DNA of 64,000 bases from Cytophaga hutchinsonii ATCC 33406 (GCF_000014145.1 NC_008255.1:1861501-1925500), one strand, 5' to 3'. Positions 44,770 to 54,562 are shown, numbered from the stretch's first letter. Made by a program: numbers and translations. Notes: generated from the letters alone by a model not told the origin.

Positions 44770-46122
44770 ATGGCATTTGAACTGACAGAAGATTTTATCA
44801 AGGAACTGCAGGAGCATCTTAGCCTTGCAGAAAACAATGCTGTACTTGAATTAGTAAATGAAATACCCGAGCAGGACTTATCTGCTATTTTATATGAGCT
44901 GGAAACAGAAGAATCTGTAGCGCTGTTAAATATTCTGACGACAGAAAAAAGTGCGCAGGTAATTTCAGAATTAGATACAGATATCCGTTTAAAAATTCTC
45001 AAACATTATTCTCCGGAACAAATTGCATCTTTCATTCAATTCATTGACTCCGATGATGCTGTGGATTTAATAAACGAATTGTCTGTAAAAACAGGTGAGG
45101 AAGTAATTGCATTTATCCAGAATCCGGAGAAAGCCGACCACATTATTGATCTGCTTCATTACGATGAAGATTGTGCCGGCGGCTTAATGGCTAAGGAATT
45201 AATAAAGGCAAATTTAAACTGGACAATTGATCGTTGCATTGAAGAGATCCGTGCACAGTCTAAAAATGTCGATAAAGTATTTTCTGTATATGTAGTTGAT
45301 GACAACATGCGTTTGCTTGGGCTCTTATCACTGAAAAAACTTTTATTGTCAGACGAGCATGCCATCGTTGCTGATATTTATGATCCTACTATAAAGAGTA
45401 TTGAATCGTATCGCAGTGGTACCGAAGTAGCCGACCTGATGCGTAAATATGATCTGGAAACCATTCCGGTTGTAAATGTGCAAGGCAAGTTATTAGGAAG
45501 AATCACCATTGATGATGTTATCGATTTAATTACCGAACAGGCAGATCTTGAAAGACAGATCATGGCCGGTATCTCAAACGATACCGAAGAAGATGATTCC
45601 GTTTGGCTGCTTTCCAAAAGCCGTTTGCCCTGGCTGATCGTTGGTATGATCGGAGGGATATTAGGTGCACAATTCATCGGTCTGTTCGAAAACGTGATCC
45701 ATCAGGTTACGGCCATGGCATTCTTTATTCCGCTTATTACAGCAACAGGCGGTAATGTGGGTATACAGTCATCTTCTATGATTGTTCAGTCTCTGGCAAG
45801 AGATTCAACCTATATTGCCATGAATCCGGATCGGTTTATAAAGGGGTTTGTAGTTTCATTGATCAATGGTATCGCTATTTCTTCATTGGTTTTTATATTC
45901 AATTTAGTTTTAAAACAGGAAATGGATCTGGCGCTTACTGTTTCAATAGCGCTGTTTTGTGTAGTACTCGTTTCTTCGTTTATGGGTACAATTACTCCTT
46001 TGATATTATTTCGGTTTGGCGTAAATCCGGCATTGGCATCCGGTCCGTTTATTACTACAGCCAACGATTTGTTGGGGCTGGGTATATATTTTTCAGTAGC
46101 TCATTTATTATATTCTTTTTAA
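44770..46122 (+). CDS. mgtE: Magnesium transporter MgtE
   Basis: Inner-membrane Mg2+ channel gated by cytoplasmic magnesium. It has 450 residues. N-domain helices (about 1-130, with LVNEIPEQDLSAILYEL), two CBS domains at about 135-255 (YDEDCAGGLMAKELIKAN; DLETIPVVNVQGKLLGRITID), a plug-like acidic segment (EEDDSVW), then five membrane helices from LPWLIVGMIGG with the pore motif PLITATGGNVGIQSSSM. It carries all family landmarks. Six bases after rsmA and six bases before the dehydrogenase. Confidence 0.96.
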   Translation: MAFELTEDFIKELQEHLSLAENNAVLELVNEIPEQDLSAILYELETEESVALLNILTTEKSAQVISELDTDIRLKILKHYSPEQIASFIQFIDSDDAVDLINELSVKTGEEVIAFIQNPEKADHIIDLLHYDEDCAGGLMAKELIKANLNWTIDRCIEEIRAQSKNVDKVFSVYVVDDNMRLLGLLSLKKLLLSDEHAIVADIYDPTIKSIESYRSGTEVADLMRKYDLETIPVVNVQGKLLGRITIDDVIDLITEQADLERQIMAGISNDTEEDDSVWLLSKSRLPWLIVGMIGGILGAQFIGLFENVIHQVTAMAFFIPLITATGGNVGIQSSSMIVQSLARDSTYIAMNPDRFIKGFVVSLINGIAISSLVFIFNLVLKQEMDLALTVSIALFCVVLVSSFMGTITPLILFRFGVNPALASGPFITTANDLLGLGIYFSVAHLLYSF

Positions 46123-46128
46123 TTCGCT

Positions 46129-47073
46129 ATGGCTTCAATAAAATGTTTGATTGTTGATGATGTTGATACTGCCTTATTTCAATTGTTAGATAAAGCAGCT
46201 ATAGCGTACGATTATAAGCCCGACTGGAGCAAAGAAACATGTATCGAAGCGCTGCCGGCATATGAAGGATTAGTGATCCGGAGTAAATTCAGAGTAGATA
46301 AAAAAATTATTGATTCGTGTACGAAGCTTCAATTCATAGCACGTGCAGGAGCAGGAGTTGATAATATTGATAAAGAATACCTGAAAGAAAAAAACATTGC
46401 ACTGTTCCATGCTTCAGAAGGAAACAGAGTAGCTGTAGGCGAGCATACCCTTGGTTTAATCTTAGCTCTTATCAATAATATTGTACGGTCTGATACGGAA
46501 GTTAAAGATGCGATCTGGCTTAGAGAAGAAAACAGGGGATATGAACTTGAGTCATTAACGGTAGGATTAATCGGGTATGGAAATATGGGTAAAGAAACAT
46601 CCAAACGCCTGGCTGCCTTTGGCTGCAAAATAATTGCCTACGATAAATACCGTGAAAATTATTCCTGCAAAAATGCAGAACAGGTGGATATTGAAAAATT
46701 AAAAGCAGAAGCTGATATTATAAGTTTACATATTCCGTTAGATGATTTTTCCCGCGGATGGGTTGATAAAACATTTTTCGATTCTGTTGCAAAACCTTTT
46801 TGGCTGATAAATACAGCACGCGGAGAAATTGTAAAATTAAAAGACCTGAATGAAGCCTTACAATCAGGTAAAGTACGCGGGGCTGCTCTTGATGTATTGG
46901 AAAATGAAAAACTTTCAACACTTACAACAGAACAGCGTCAGGATTTTGATTTGTTAGTAAAAAATCCAAATGTTATCTTAACACCGCATATAGCTGGCTG
47001 GACATTTGAATCTTACAGAAAAATAAGTGAAGTATTGGGCGAAAAAATACTCTTTTGGTATTTAAATAAATAG
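46129..47073 (+). CDS. D-2-hydroxyacid dehydrogenase, phosphoglycerate dehydrogenase-like
   Basis: A 314-residue NAD-dependent dehydrogenase. Substrate-domain segment FIARAGAGVDNIDKEYL, nucleotide motif VGLIGYGNMGKETSKRL (GxGxxG near residue 145), catalytic Arg in LINTARGEI, Glu in VLENEK and His in LTPHIAGWT. The short form without an ACT domain is like several Bacteroidetes SerA-type enzymes; 3-phosphoglycerate is the likely substrate, though a D-lactate or glyoxylate-type substrate cannot be excluded. Six bases after mgtE on the same strand, without obvious functional tie. Confidence 0.9.
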   Translation: MASIKCLIVDDVDTALFQLLDKAAIAYDYKPDWSKETCIEALPAYEGLVIRSKFRVDKKIIDSCTKLQFIARAGAGVDNIDKEYLKEKNIALFHASEGNRVAVGEHTLGLILALINNIVRSDTEVKDAIWLREENRGYELESLTVGLIGYGNMGKETSKRLAAFGCKIIAYDKYRENYSCKNAEQVDIEKLKAEADIISLHIPLDDFSRGWVDKTFFDSVAKPFWLINTARGEIVKLKDLNEALQSGKVRGAALDVLENEKLSTLTTEQRQDFDLLVKNPNVILTPHIAGWTFESYRKISEVLGEKILFWYLNK

Positions 47074-47107
47074 AAAACACTAGATTTCAACATAATGTCT
47101 TTTAAGG

Positions 47108-47171
47108 TTGAAATCTTACAAAAGTATTCTTATCTTTGTTTAAACGGTACGCAGAGGTGCACCGTTTTTTT
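47108..47171 (+). promoter_or_regulatory. greA promoter followed directly by a terminator-like hairpin (leader attenuator)
   Basis: TTG at 47108-47110, 20 bases, TATCTTTG at 47131-47138: an excellent promoter. Transcription would begin around 47143, exactly at the hairpin AAACGGT (47142-47148) with ACCGTTT (47161-47167), an inner GCA/TGC pairing, and a run of seven T (47165-47171). The greA ATG is at 47202. Most transcripts would stop here unless terminated inefficiently. It could also terminate the upstream dehydrogenase. Confidence 0.65.
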
Positions 47172-47201
47172 ATTTTATATAGTTGGAAGTAATTATTGGT
47201 T

Positions 47202-47678
47202 ATGAGTAGTAAAGTATCATATTACACAGAAGAAGGTTTAAACAAGTTGAAAAACGAGTTAAGTCATCTTAAAACAAAAGGCCGTTCTCAAATCGCTGCG
47301 CAGATTGCTGAAGCTCGCGATAAAGGTGACCTAAGTGAAAATGCGGAATACGATGCAGCAAAAGATGCTCAGGGTTTATTGGAACTTAAAATTTCTAAAT
47401 TGGAAGAAATTGTTTCTAATGCCCGTTTATTAGATGAAAGCACTATTGATACATCTAAAGCTTCTATTCTTACAAAAGTAAAAATCAAGAATAAGAAAAC
47501 CGGACATATTGTTGAGTATACATTGGTTTCTGAAGAAGAAGCGGACTTAAAAGCTGGCCGTATTTCGTTGAAATCTCCAATTGGTAAAGCATTGCTTGGT
47601 AGAGAAGTAGGCGAAACTGTTTTGGTAGATGTACCTGCGGGTAAAATTGAATTTGAAATTTTAGATATCGGAAGATAA
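47202..47678 (+). CDS. greA: Transcription elongation factor GreA
   Basis: Rescues backtracked RNA polymerase by stimulating transcript cleavage. It has 158 residues from MSSKVSYYTEEGLNKLKNEL. The N-terminal antiparallel coiled coil contains the acidic tip region DKGDLSENAEYDAAKDAQ. The C-terminal FKBP-like domain carries SPIGKALLGREVGETVLVDVPAG. A TTG two codons upstream is rejected in favour of the ATG at 47202. Its leader contains a terminator hairpin. The HIT gene follows after eight bases. Confidence 0.95.
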   Translation: MSSKVSYYTEEGLNKLKNELSHLKTKGRSQIAAQIAEARDKGDLSENAEYDAAKDAQGLLELKISKLEEIVSNARLLDESTIDTSKASILTKVKIKNKKTGHIVEYTLVSEEEADLKAGRISLKSPIGKALLGREVGETVLVDVPAGKIEFEILDIGR

Positions 47679-47686
47679 ATACCAAC

Positions 47687-48079
47687 ATGCCGAGTATTTT
47701 TACTAAAATAATCAATAAAGAAATACCTGCTTTTATTATAGCAGAAACAGAAACACTTATTGCATTTCTGGATGTATTTCCATTAGCGAAAGGACACGTG
47801 CTTGTTGTACCTAAAAAAGAGATTGATTATATTTTTTCAGTAGAAGATACTCTTCTGGCGGAAATGACATTGTTCTCGAAGAAAATTGCCTTAGCAATAG
47901 AAAAAGCTATTCCATGTAAACGTGTAGGTGTTGCAGTTATCGGGCTGGAAGTTCCGCATGCGCATATTCACTTAATACCTTTACAAACTGTACAGGATAT
48001 TAATTTCACCAGAGAAAAATTAAAACTGCCTGCAGAAGAAATGAATGAAATTGCAGAAGCCATTAAAAAGCAGTTGTAA
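47687..48079 (+). CDS. HIT-family (histidine triad) protein
   Basis: A 130-residue nucleotide-binding hydrolase of the HINT/HIT group, usually acting on AMP-linked phosphoramidates or dinucleotides. PSIFTKIINKEIPAFII at the start, LDVFPLAKGHVLVVPKKE, and the catalytic triad motif VPHAHIHLIPL (His-x-His-x-His) near residue 90. The length is normal. Eight bases after greA, a linkage seen in other Bacteroidetes. Terminated by a bidirectional hairpin. Confidence 0.93.
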   Translation: MPSIFTKIINKEIPAFIIAETETLIAFLDVFPLAKGHVLVVPKKEIDYIFSVEDTLLAEMTLFSKKIALAIEKAIPCKRVGVAVIGLEVPHAHIHLIPLQTVQDINFTREKLKLPAEEMNEIAEAIKKQL

Positions 48080-48098
48080 CCAAACATACCGATCAAAT

Positions 48099-48132
48099 AA
48101 AAAGAGCGGCGTTTATTAACGCCGCTCTTTTT
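48099..48132. terminator. Bidirectional terminator between the HIT gene and the aminotransferase
   Basis: GAGCGGCGTT (48104-48113) and AACGCCGCTC (48118-48127) with a TATT tip, A-run and T-run on either side. The right end overlaps the stop codon of the minus-strand gene. Confidence 0.92.
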
Positions 48133-49306
48133 ATTTACAGGAAGATATAATGGAACACGCCTGTTCGATCTGGTCATCTGAGATAATAAGCGGTGGTGCA
48201 ATACGCATGGAGTTGTCACAGAATAAAAACCAGTCTGTTAACACACCTTTTTCAATAGCCTGATCGATAATCCGTTTCAATACCGAATACGATTCAAATT
48301 CAACCGCCATCATCAAACCTGCACTTCTGATTTCTTTAATACCTGGATGATTTAGCTGTTTTCTGATCAGCGATTCTTTCTTCAAAACGGTGTCCATCAG
48401 CTTTTCTTCCTGAATAACTTCCATACAGGCAATCGACGCAGCACAGCTTACAGGATGTCCGCCAAATGTGGTAATATGACCTAATACCGGATCTGAACTC
48501 AATGTCTGCATTATTTTTTTAGAAGAGATAAATGCTCCGATCGGCATACCTCCGCCCATACCTTTTGCAGCAAGTAAAATATCCGGAACAATACCATACG
48601 TTTCAAATGCCCAGAAAGTACCTGTACGCCCGAAGCCGCATTGAATCTCATCCAATATCAATAAAGTCCCTGTGTAATCACAACGCTTCCTCAAAGCCTG
48701 CATATACGGTTTATCAGCAATGCGCACACCTGCCTCGCCCTGGATCGTTTCAATGATCACAGCTGCGGTCTGTTCTGTAATTACATCCAGATCTTCTGTA
48801 TGATTATACCGGATATGTTTTATCCCAGGAAGCAAAGGTCTGTAAGACTGCTTAAAAAACTCATTTCCCATTACACTCAATGCTCCATGTGAAGAACCAT
48901 GATAGGCATTTTTGCATGAAATGATTTCTCTGCGGTTTGTATATCTTTTTGCAAGTTTCAGCGCACCTTCTGTTGCTTCACTTCCAGAGTTAACCAGATA
49001 AACGGAATCTAACGAGGGAGGAAGTGTTTCAATCAGTTTGGTGGCCAGTCTTACCTGTGGTGCCTGAACAAATTCCCCATACACCATCAGGTGCATGTAT
49101 TTTTGACTCTGTTCCTGAATTGCCTGAACAACCTTCGGATGGCAATGTCCGATATTACTGACTCCGATACCAGAAATAAGATCGATGTATTTTTCTCCTT
49201 GCTTACCATACATGTATACACCGGAAGCTTTTTCAACTTCTATTAAAAGCGGCGCATCACTTGTTTGTGCAAGATTGTTTAAAAAAAGCTGTCTGTTTGT
49301 GAGCAT
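48131..49306 (-). CDS. Class-III (acetylornithine/4-aminobutyrate-type) aminotransferase
   Basis: A 391-residue PLP enzyme. Signatures: YMYGKQGEKYIDLISGIGVSN, VYLVNSGSEATEGALKLAKR (PLP-phosphate binding), KNAYHGSSHGALSVMGN, LILDEIQCGFGRTGTFWA with the PLP Asp, and the Schiff-base Lys in LLAAKGMGGGMPIGAF. The subgroup resembles ArgD/acetylornithine or ornithine aminotransferases, but no arg genes are adjacent, so the substrate is open. Monocistronic by context. Upstream 49307-49724 is AT-rich non-coding DNA. Confidence 0.9.
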   Translation of the reverse strand: MLTNRQLFLNNLAQTSDAPLLIEVEKASGVYMYGKQGEKYIDLISGIGVSNIGHCHPKVVQAIQEQSQKYMHLMVYGEFVQAPQVRLATKLIETLPPSLDSVYLVNSGSEATEGALKLAKRYTNRREIISCKNAYHGSSHGALSVMGNEFFKQSYRPLLPGIKHIRYNHTEDLDVITEQTAAVIIETIQGEAGVRIADKPYMQALRKRCDYTGTLLILDEIQCGFGRTGTFWAFETYGIVPDILLAAKGMGGGMPIGAFISSKKIMQTLSSDPVLGHITTFGGHPVSCAASIACMEVIQEEKLMDTVLKKESLIRKQLNHPGIKEIRSAGLMMAVEFESYSVLKRIIDQAIEKGVLTDWFLFCDNSMRIAPPLIISDDQIEQACSIISSCK

Positions 49307-49724
49307 ATTTACGCAAGTTACTAATTGTAGCTATGGTATTAAAATATGCACTTTTACTGATGCTAACTATTTATAAAAAGCCCAATAACGAAAAAAACAT
49401 TCATTTGTTTTATCCAAATCAATTCAGGCTTCAAACGTACTGAAATATGAATCTATTTTAGTATGCATATTCAACTTTTATGGTTAAAAAGGATAAAATT
49501 CAACTAAATGAATAGGATAGATTAAAAATGAGCTATTGAATTCATGTTTAAATACAAATAACTGTTTATTAATTAATTATAAAATTTTCAATTGTTTGAA
49601 TTAAGAAATATATAAGAAATAAAGATATTCACTTTCTTTATAAAATTTATATTTTTATATATTTTCTATGTATATTACAATGTAATAAAGTTAAATATTT
49701 TAAACATTTTAAATATTATATTTT
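49307..49724. other. AT-rich intergenic region, no gene seen
   Basis: A 418-base divergent gap between the aminotransferase (-) and the large T9SS protein (+). Very AT-rich, particularly 49550-49724, with many TTTAAATATT-like runs and a small palindrome ATTACAATGTAAT (49675-49687). No exact TAnnTTTG box or coding potential was found. It must contain the promoters of both genes. Confidence 0.5.
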
Positions 49725-52700
49725 ATGAATTGGAATGCACTATCAAGGTTATTTTGCTCGGGCATATTCCTTATTATTTTAACTAATTACACGTTTGCGC
49801 AGGATAATCATTCAGATACTGCGGAAGAACTTTGGGCATCGATGGATTTTGTTTCAATAAAAAAGGCAATTCAGCTTGAAACAAAACTTACAAATCAGGA
49901 TCTGGATTTGTACATGAAATTTTTAGAATTAACATTTTCCGAAGATCGTTCCTGTTTTTTTAAGAAAGCGGAAAAAGGTGAAATTACTGCTTTAACTCTT
50001 CAATCTTATACAGATGAATTGGTAAAAAAATATCTATCTGCTTACAATTCCTTTGAAAAAAACAAACAAGCGTTTGCCCGTCTGCAAAACGAAAATATCT
50101 ATGCACCGCTTGCTTTTAACGGACCTTGTGAAAACATTGGTTTTGAATCAGGTACAACTGCCGGGTGGCAGGGATCTATAGCAAATGCCTGTGAACAAGC
50201 TGCGCCATGTAATGTTGTAAATGGATTTAGTACCACCAGACATGAAATCATGACTACTGGCATGGTCGATCCGTATATTCCCACACTGCCAGTTGTTGCA
50301 CCCGGAGGAAATTATTCCCTCCGGTTAGAAAATTATGTGAATGGTGGAAATGCTGCGCTCGTAAGACAAACATTTCTTGTAACACCTGCGAATAATATTT
50401 TCACGTATCAATATGCTGCCGTATTAGAAGATCCGGGAGACCATAGAGATCTGGAAAGACCTTATTTTAAAGTACGCATGTATGATAAAAACGGAAATCA
50501 GATTAATTGTGCAACCTATACAGCTATTGCAAAACCACCCATACAGAACTTTATCAAAAGCGTTGTACCCAATCCAAATTATGACCCTGCTGAACCCAGG
50601 GATGGGCCTAACAATAATGCGTTTTTAAACTTGTATTACCGGAACTGGACAACTGTAACCATACCTTTGCTGGGATATGAAGGACAAAATGTTACCGTAG
50701 AATTTATCGCTTCAGATTGTTCACGAGGCGGCCATCTGGGCTATGCATACATTGATGCCAGCTGTTCCTTTCTGGATAAACAAATACCTCCAACCATTTG
50801 TGGTTCGGATGAAAATATTACCCTTTACGGGCCCAATGATTTTGCATCCTATCTCTGGACAGGACCTGGTATAGTAGGGTCAAGAACAACGCAGAATATT
50901 AGAGTAAACAAATCGGGTGTGTACCAGCTTAAGCTTACTCCCGTTGCGGATAATCCATGCCCGATAACCATTCAGACAACTGTACCGGAAAGGTGTTTAC
51001 CCGTACCTATCAGCGCTTCTGCATGTGAAACAGTAAAAGGAAGCCGAATAAAAAACGGTGTAAACCTAACAACATACAATACTGCTATTACAGCCTATAA
51101 CAGCTTAGCACGAGTCTTTGAATGGCACGCTGCACTACCTGCCACTGCTGCAAACAAAATTGCCAATCCGTCAAGTATTACTGTTTCTAATGGCAGTAAA
51201 TATTATGCCGTGATTAATTATACAACTGCCGGCAGCGATACCGCAGAATTGGATTTCACCATTCACAGCATACCAACACTGCAGTTTGCAGACATTAACC
51301 CGGTGTGTAAAAGCAATACCGCAATAAACATTTCGGGTGTTAGTCCAACAGGAGGTGTTTTTGCGGGACAATACATTAATGCCGCAGGAAGATTTACACC
51401 AACAACTGCGGGAACATTTCCGATCAAATATACTTATACAAATACAAACGGATGTGTAGACTCCATCCAAAAATCCATTACTGTAAATCCCCCGCCAACC
51501 ATAACAATTGGCGCTGCGCAAACTATCTGCGCAACAACAGCGACTGTTAGTTTAACAGCAGCAGCAGCAAATCAAACAGCTGTAAGCTGGACAGGAGGCA
51601 ATGGTACGTTTTCAAACAATCAAAATCTGACTACAACGTATACAGCAACCAGTAACGAAATCAATTCCGGCTCAGTAAATCTCTCATTAACAATTACCGG
51701 AATTGCCCCATGCGCTTCTGTTTCAGATAACGTTTCTCTTACTTTTATACCCGTACCAACAGCAAACGCAGGTCCGGACAAGGATATATGCATTCCTAAC
51801 CATTCGCCTATTCAATTGCAGGGAAGCAGTACACATGCGGCCTCAACGGTATGGTCAGGAGGAGCAGGGACATTTTCAAACAGCAATGCAGCAAATACAA
51901 CATACCAGCCAACAGCAGCAGAAACTGCCGCCGGATCTGTAGTATTAACCCTTACATCAACAGGTGCTGTTCCGTGCAGCCAAATGAAAGATAATGTTGA
52001 ACTTATATTCCACCAATCACCCATTGCTGATGCAGGCCCTGATAGAATGATTTGTACAGGAACCACTTTATCATTAAGTACAACATTATTTCCGCAGACA
52101 ATTTACTCCTGGGAGAGTTTACAGGGTATCATAATCTCATCTACAGAAATAGCTTCTGTGGAAGCAGACAAGGACAGCAGTATAGTACTAAAATTAAAAA
52201 ATCAATTTGGCTGTACGGATGCAGACACAATGAACATTGATGCATTCAAGCCGCCGGTATTTAATCTGCTTGGGCCCTATTGTTTCAGCAACCAATTAAT
52301 TTTGAATGCAAACGCTATAATTACAGACCCGCTTTTAGAAAAACCAATCTGGAATAAAGATGGGGAAATACTAACCGGCGAAGATAAATTTTCATTAACC
52401 GTTACGCAGCAGGGACGTTATACACTTTATTACAAACAAGGTGACTGCGAGCGTTCTTCCGTTACAGACGTATTTGCCAATCCAACATTAGATATGCCTG
52501 ATCAGCAAACAGAATGTGAGGGAAAAAGTATTACACTTACCAGCAGTAATATTCCATTAGCAACGTACAGCTGGCAAAAAGACGGGCAATCCATTGGCAC
52601 AAATTCCTACACAATCTCAACAGTTATTGAAAAGGGGATAAGTAACTATCTGGTTGAGGTAACGGATCAACATTATTGTAAGGCAAAAGACAGTATCGAA

Positions 52701-53462
52701 GTAACCGGAATTCCTAATCCCGTTTTACACTTAAGAGATACCAGCATCTGTAAAAATAAATCGTTGGTACTTGATGGCACCCCATTAAATGCAGCAGAAC
52801 TTACAGGTTATACAACAACTTACAAATGGCTGCACAATACCATTGAACTCACTAAGAGCAAATCAAATCTTATAGAAGTGACAAACGGCGGCACCTATTC
52901 GCTCGTTGCATCAATAGGTTCCTGTTCCAATACAGCCTCTATGAATTTATCCATAAATCCGCTGCCGGTACTTGATTTGCCAGCCCATAAAAAAATATGT
53001 CCGGACTCCGATAAAGAAATAATTCTTGATGCGGGTAATCACACCCATTATATCTGGCAACCAACAGGTGAAACAACCAAAGAAATAAATGTTGGCAGAG
53101 GAGGTATATATTCTGTAACTGTTTTTACTAATGCAAACTGTGCTGCTTCCGGATCGGTTGAGGTAAAAGAAATCTGTCCGCCAAGACTATTTGTTGCCGA
53201 TGCTTTCAGTCCTAATCAGGACGGTACCAACGATATGTTTAATGTATATGGAGCACACATAGGTTCGTATAAACTTTTAATTTTCAATCGCTGGGGAGAA
53301 ATAATTTTTGAAAGCGTTGATAAAGATCATTTCTGGAACGGAATATATAAAGGAGAAATAATGCCAATAGGTGTTTACCCATGGACGATTGTGTATGAAG
53401 GCGATAGTCACGAATACATTGGCCCGTATAAACTTGAAGGTAGTGTAACCATAATAAAATAA
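49725..53462 (+). CDS. Giant secreted protein with Ig-like repeats and type-B (gliding-motility-type) T9SS signal
   Basis: A 1245-residue exported protein. Signal peptide is about 1-25 (NYTFAQ). An N-terminal helical region (25-125) precedes a carbohydrate-binding-like or jelly-roll domain at about 140-345 (CENIGFESGTTAGWQGSI ... GHLGYAYIDASCSF). Several Ig/PKD-like beta repeats follow (about 350-1135), including two near-tandem copies around 590-755 (WTGGNGTFSNNQN; WSGGAGTFSNSNA). The C-terminal about 90 residues are the CHU_C/gliding-motility type-B domain (VADAFSPNQDGTNDMF, LLIFNRWGEIIFES, WNGIYKGE, PIGVYPWTIVYEG). Such proteins often need a cognate SprF-like partner, and one is encoded next. 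Confidence 0.9.
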   Translation: MNWNALSRLFCSGIFLIILTNYTFAQDNHSDTAEELWASMDFVSIKKAIQLETKLTNQDLDLYMKFLELTFSEDRSCFFKKAEKGEITALTLQSYTDELVKKYLSAYNSFEKNKQAFARLQNENIYAPLAFNGPCENIGFESGTTAGWQGSIANACEQAAPCNVVNGFSTTRHEIMTTGMVDPYIPTLPVVAPGGNYSLRLENYVNGGNAALVRQTFLVTPANNIFTYQYAAVLEDPGDHRDLERPYFKVRMYDKNGNQINCATYTAIAKPPIQNFIKSVVPNPNYDPAEPRDGPNNNAFLNLYYRNWTTVTIPLLGYEGQNVTVEFIASDCSRGGHLGYAYIDASCSFLDKQIPPTICGSDENITLYGPNDFASYLWTGPGIVGSRTTQNIRVNKSGVYQLKLTPVADNPCPITIQTTVPERCLPVPISASACETVKGSRIKNGVNLTTYNTAITAYNSLARVFEWHAALPATAANKIANPSSITVSNGSKYYAVINYTTAGSDTAELDFTIHSIPTLQFADINPVCKSNTAINISGVSPTGGVFAGQYINAAGRFTPTTAGTFPIKYTYTNTNGCVDSIQKSITVNPPPTITIGAAQTICATTATVSLTAAAANQTAVSWTGGNGTFSNNQNLTTTYTATSNEINSGSVNLSLTITGIAPCASVSDNVSLTFIPVPTANAGPDKDICIPNHSPIQLQGSSTHAASTVWSGGAGTFSNSNAANTTYQPTAAETAAGSVVLTLTSTGAVPCSQMKDNVELIFHQSPIADAGPDRMICTGTTLSLSTTLFPQTIYSWESLQGIIISSTEIASVEADKDSSIVLKLKNQFGCTDADTMNIDAFKPPVFNLLGPYCFSNQLILNANAIITDPLLEKPIWNKDGEILTGEDKFSLTVTQQGRYTLYYKQGDCERSSVTDVFANPTLDMPDQQTECEGKSITLTSSNIPLATYSWQKDGQSIGTNSYTISTVIEKGISNYLVEVTDQHYCKAKDSIEVTGIPNPVLHLRDTSICKNKSLVLDGTPLNAAELTGYTTTYKWLHNTIELTKSKSNLIEVTNGGTYSLVASIGSCSNTASMNLSINPLPVLDLPAHKKICPDSDKEIILDAGNHTHYIWQPTGETTKEINVGRGGIYSVTVFTNANCAASGSVEVKEICPPRLFVADAFSPNQDGTNDMFNVYGAHIGSYKLLIFNRWGEIIFESVDKDHFWNGIYKGEIMPIGVYPWTIVYEGDSHEYIGPYKLEGSVTIIK

Positions 53463-53492
53463 TGAAGTGTTTCATTTATTCATATTAATTAA

Positions 53493-54533
53493 ATGTATTT
53501 AGGCAATAAGTTGACAGTAAAAAAATTAGGAATATTAATTTCCTGTTTCTTATATTTTCAGTTAGAAATATCGGCACAGGACATTCAATTTTCTCAATTT
53601 TATGCTAACGTCTTATATTTAAACCCTGCATTTGCCGGCAGTGCACACCAAACCCGGGTAATAGGTCATCAACGCTTACAATGGCCGCGCTTAGACGCAA
53701 AATATATCACGTCCAGTTTTTCAATTGATCATTTTTTCACTAAAACTAAGAGCGGTCTTGGCTTGATGGTATTAAGAGACGTACAGGGGAGCAATATCAT
53801 CAGTTCTACGGAAATAAGTATGCAATATTCGTATGAGCTTATTCTTACCTCGAAACTTGCTTTCAGAGCCGGCGCACAAGGCACTTATGCTTCACGGTAT
53901 GTAAATTATTCCTACCTTAAATTTCCAGATCAATACACGGTAGATGGTTTTACAGGACAATCTACACAAGAGCCTTTTGGGCATAATACCGTTAGCTATT
54001 TTGATGTATCCGTAGGTGGGATTTTATATTCGGATAAATTCTGGGCAGGCGTCTCCGTCTATCATATGAATACACCCAATCAATCTTTTTATGGAGATGC
54101 CAGTAACCTGCCTGTTAAAACAACCTTCATGGGTGGTTATAGATTCGATCTTTCACCTAAAAACGATCGTTCAAGAGTACAAGATGATGAAGTTACACTA
54201 ACCCCGACATTCAATTATAAAGCGCAGGGGAAATCTGATCAGCTGGATTTGGGGCTTTATGGTATCTATCATCACCTCATGCTCGGTATGTGGTACAGAG
54301 GTATTCCGGTAAAGCACTATAATAAAGGGTTACAAAACAACGAATCAATTGTTTGCCTGATTGGCTGGAAAATCAGAGGATTAAGATTGGGATACAGCTA
54401 TGATTTTACCGTTTCAAAATTAAGCCTTGGAAGAACAGGAGGAAGCCATGAAATCAATATTACCTACATTTTTAGTAAACCTCCCAAAAAGAAAAAACCA
54501 ATAAAGAAGATCCCTTGTCCGGATTTTAAATAA
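53493..54533 (+). CDS. PorP/SprF-family T9SS outer-membrane protein
   Basis: A 346-residue outer-membrane protein. Signal peptide is about 1-28 (LEISAQ). PorP/SprF hallmarks: DIQFSQFYANVLYLNPAFAGS, then RVIGHQRLQWP and TSSFSIDHFF, and repeated barrel strands with FAGVSVYHMN-like segments (WAGVSVYHMNTPNQSF). Family members secrete or tether type-B T9SS cargo. Its place 30 bases after the type-B protein implies that it serves this cargo. The C-terminus is Lys/Pro-rich (KPPKKKKPIKKIP). Possibly co-transcribed with the upstream gene. Confidence 0.92.
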   Translation: MYLGNKLTVKKLGILISCFLYFQLEISAQDIQFSQFYANVLYLNPAFAGSAHQTRVIGHQRLQWPRLDAKYITSSFSIDHFFTKTKSGLGLMVLRDVQGSNIISSTEISMQYSYELILTSKLAFRAGAQGTYASRYVNYSYLKFPDQYTVDGFTGQSTQEPFGHNTVSYFDVSVGGILYSDKFWAGVSVYHMNTPNQSFYGDASNLPVKTTFMGGYRFDLSPKNDRSRVQDDEVTLTPTFNYKAQGKSDQLDLGLYGIYHHLMLGMWYRGIPVKHYNKGLQNNESIVCLIGWKIRGLRLGYSYDFTVSKLSLGRTGGSHEINITYIFSKPPKKKKPIKKIPCPDFK

Positions 54534-54562
54534 AAATCAAATTTTATATCATACTCTTTTGT

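Noticed and set aside
45957-46157. Plus-strand open frame bridging mgtE and the dehydrogenase
   Set aside because: It is out of frame with both well-supported genes and has no family features.
47196-47201. TTG start for greA two codons upstream
   Set aside because: The ATG at 47202 gives the usual GreA N-terminus.
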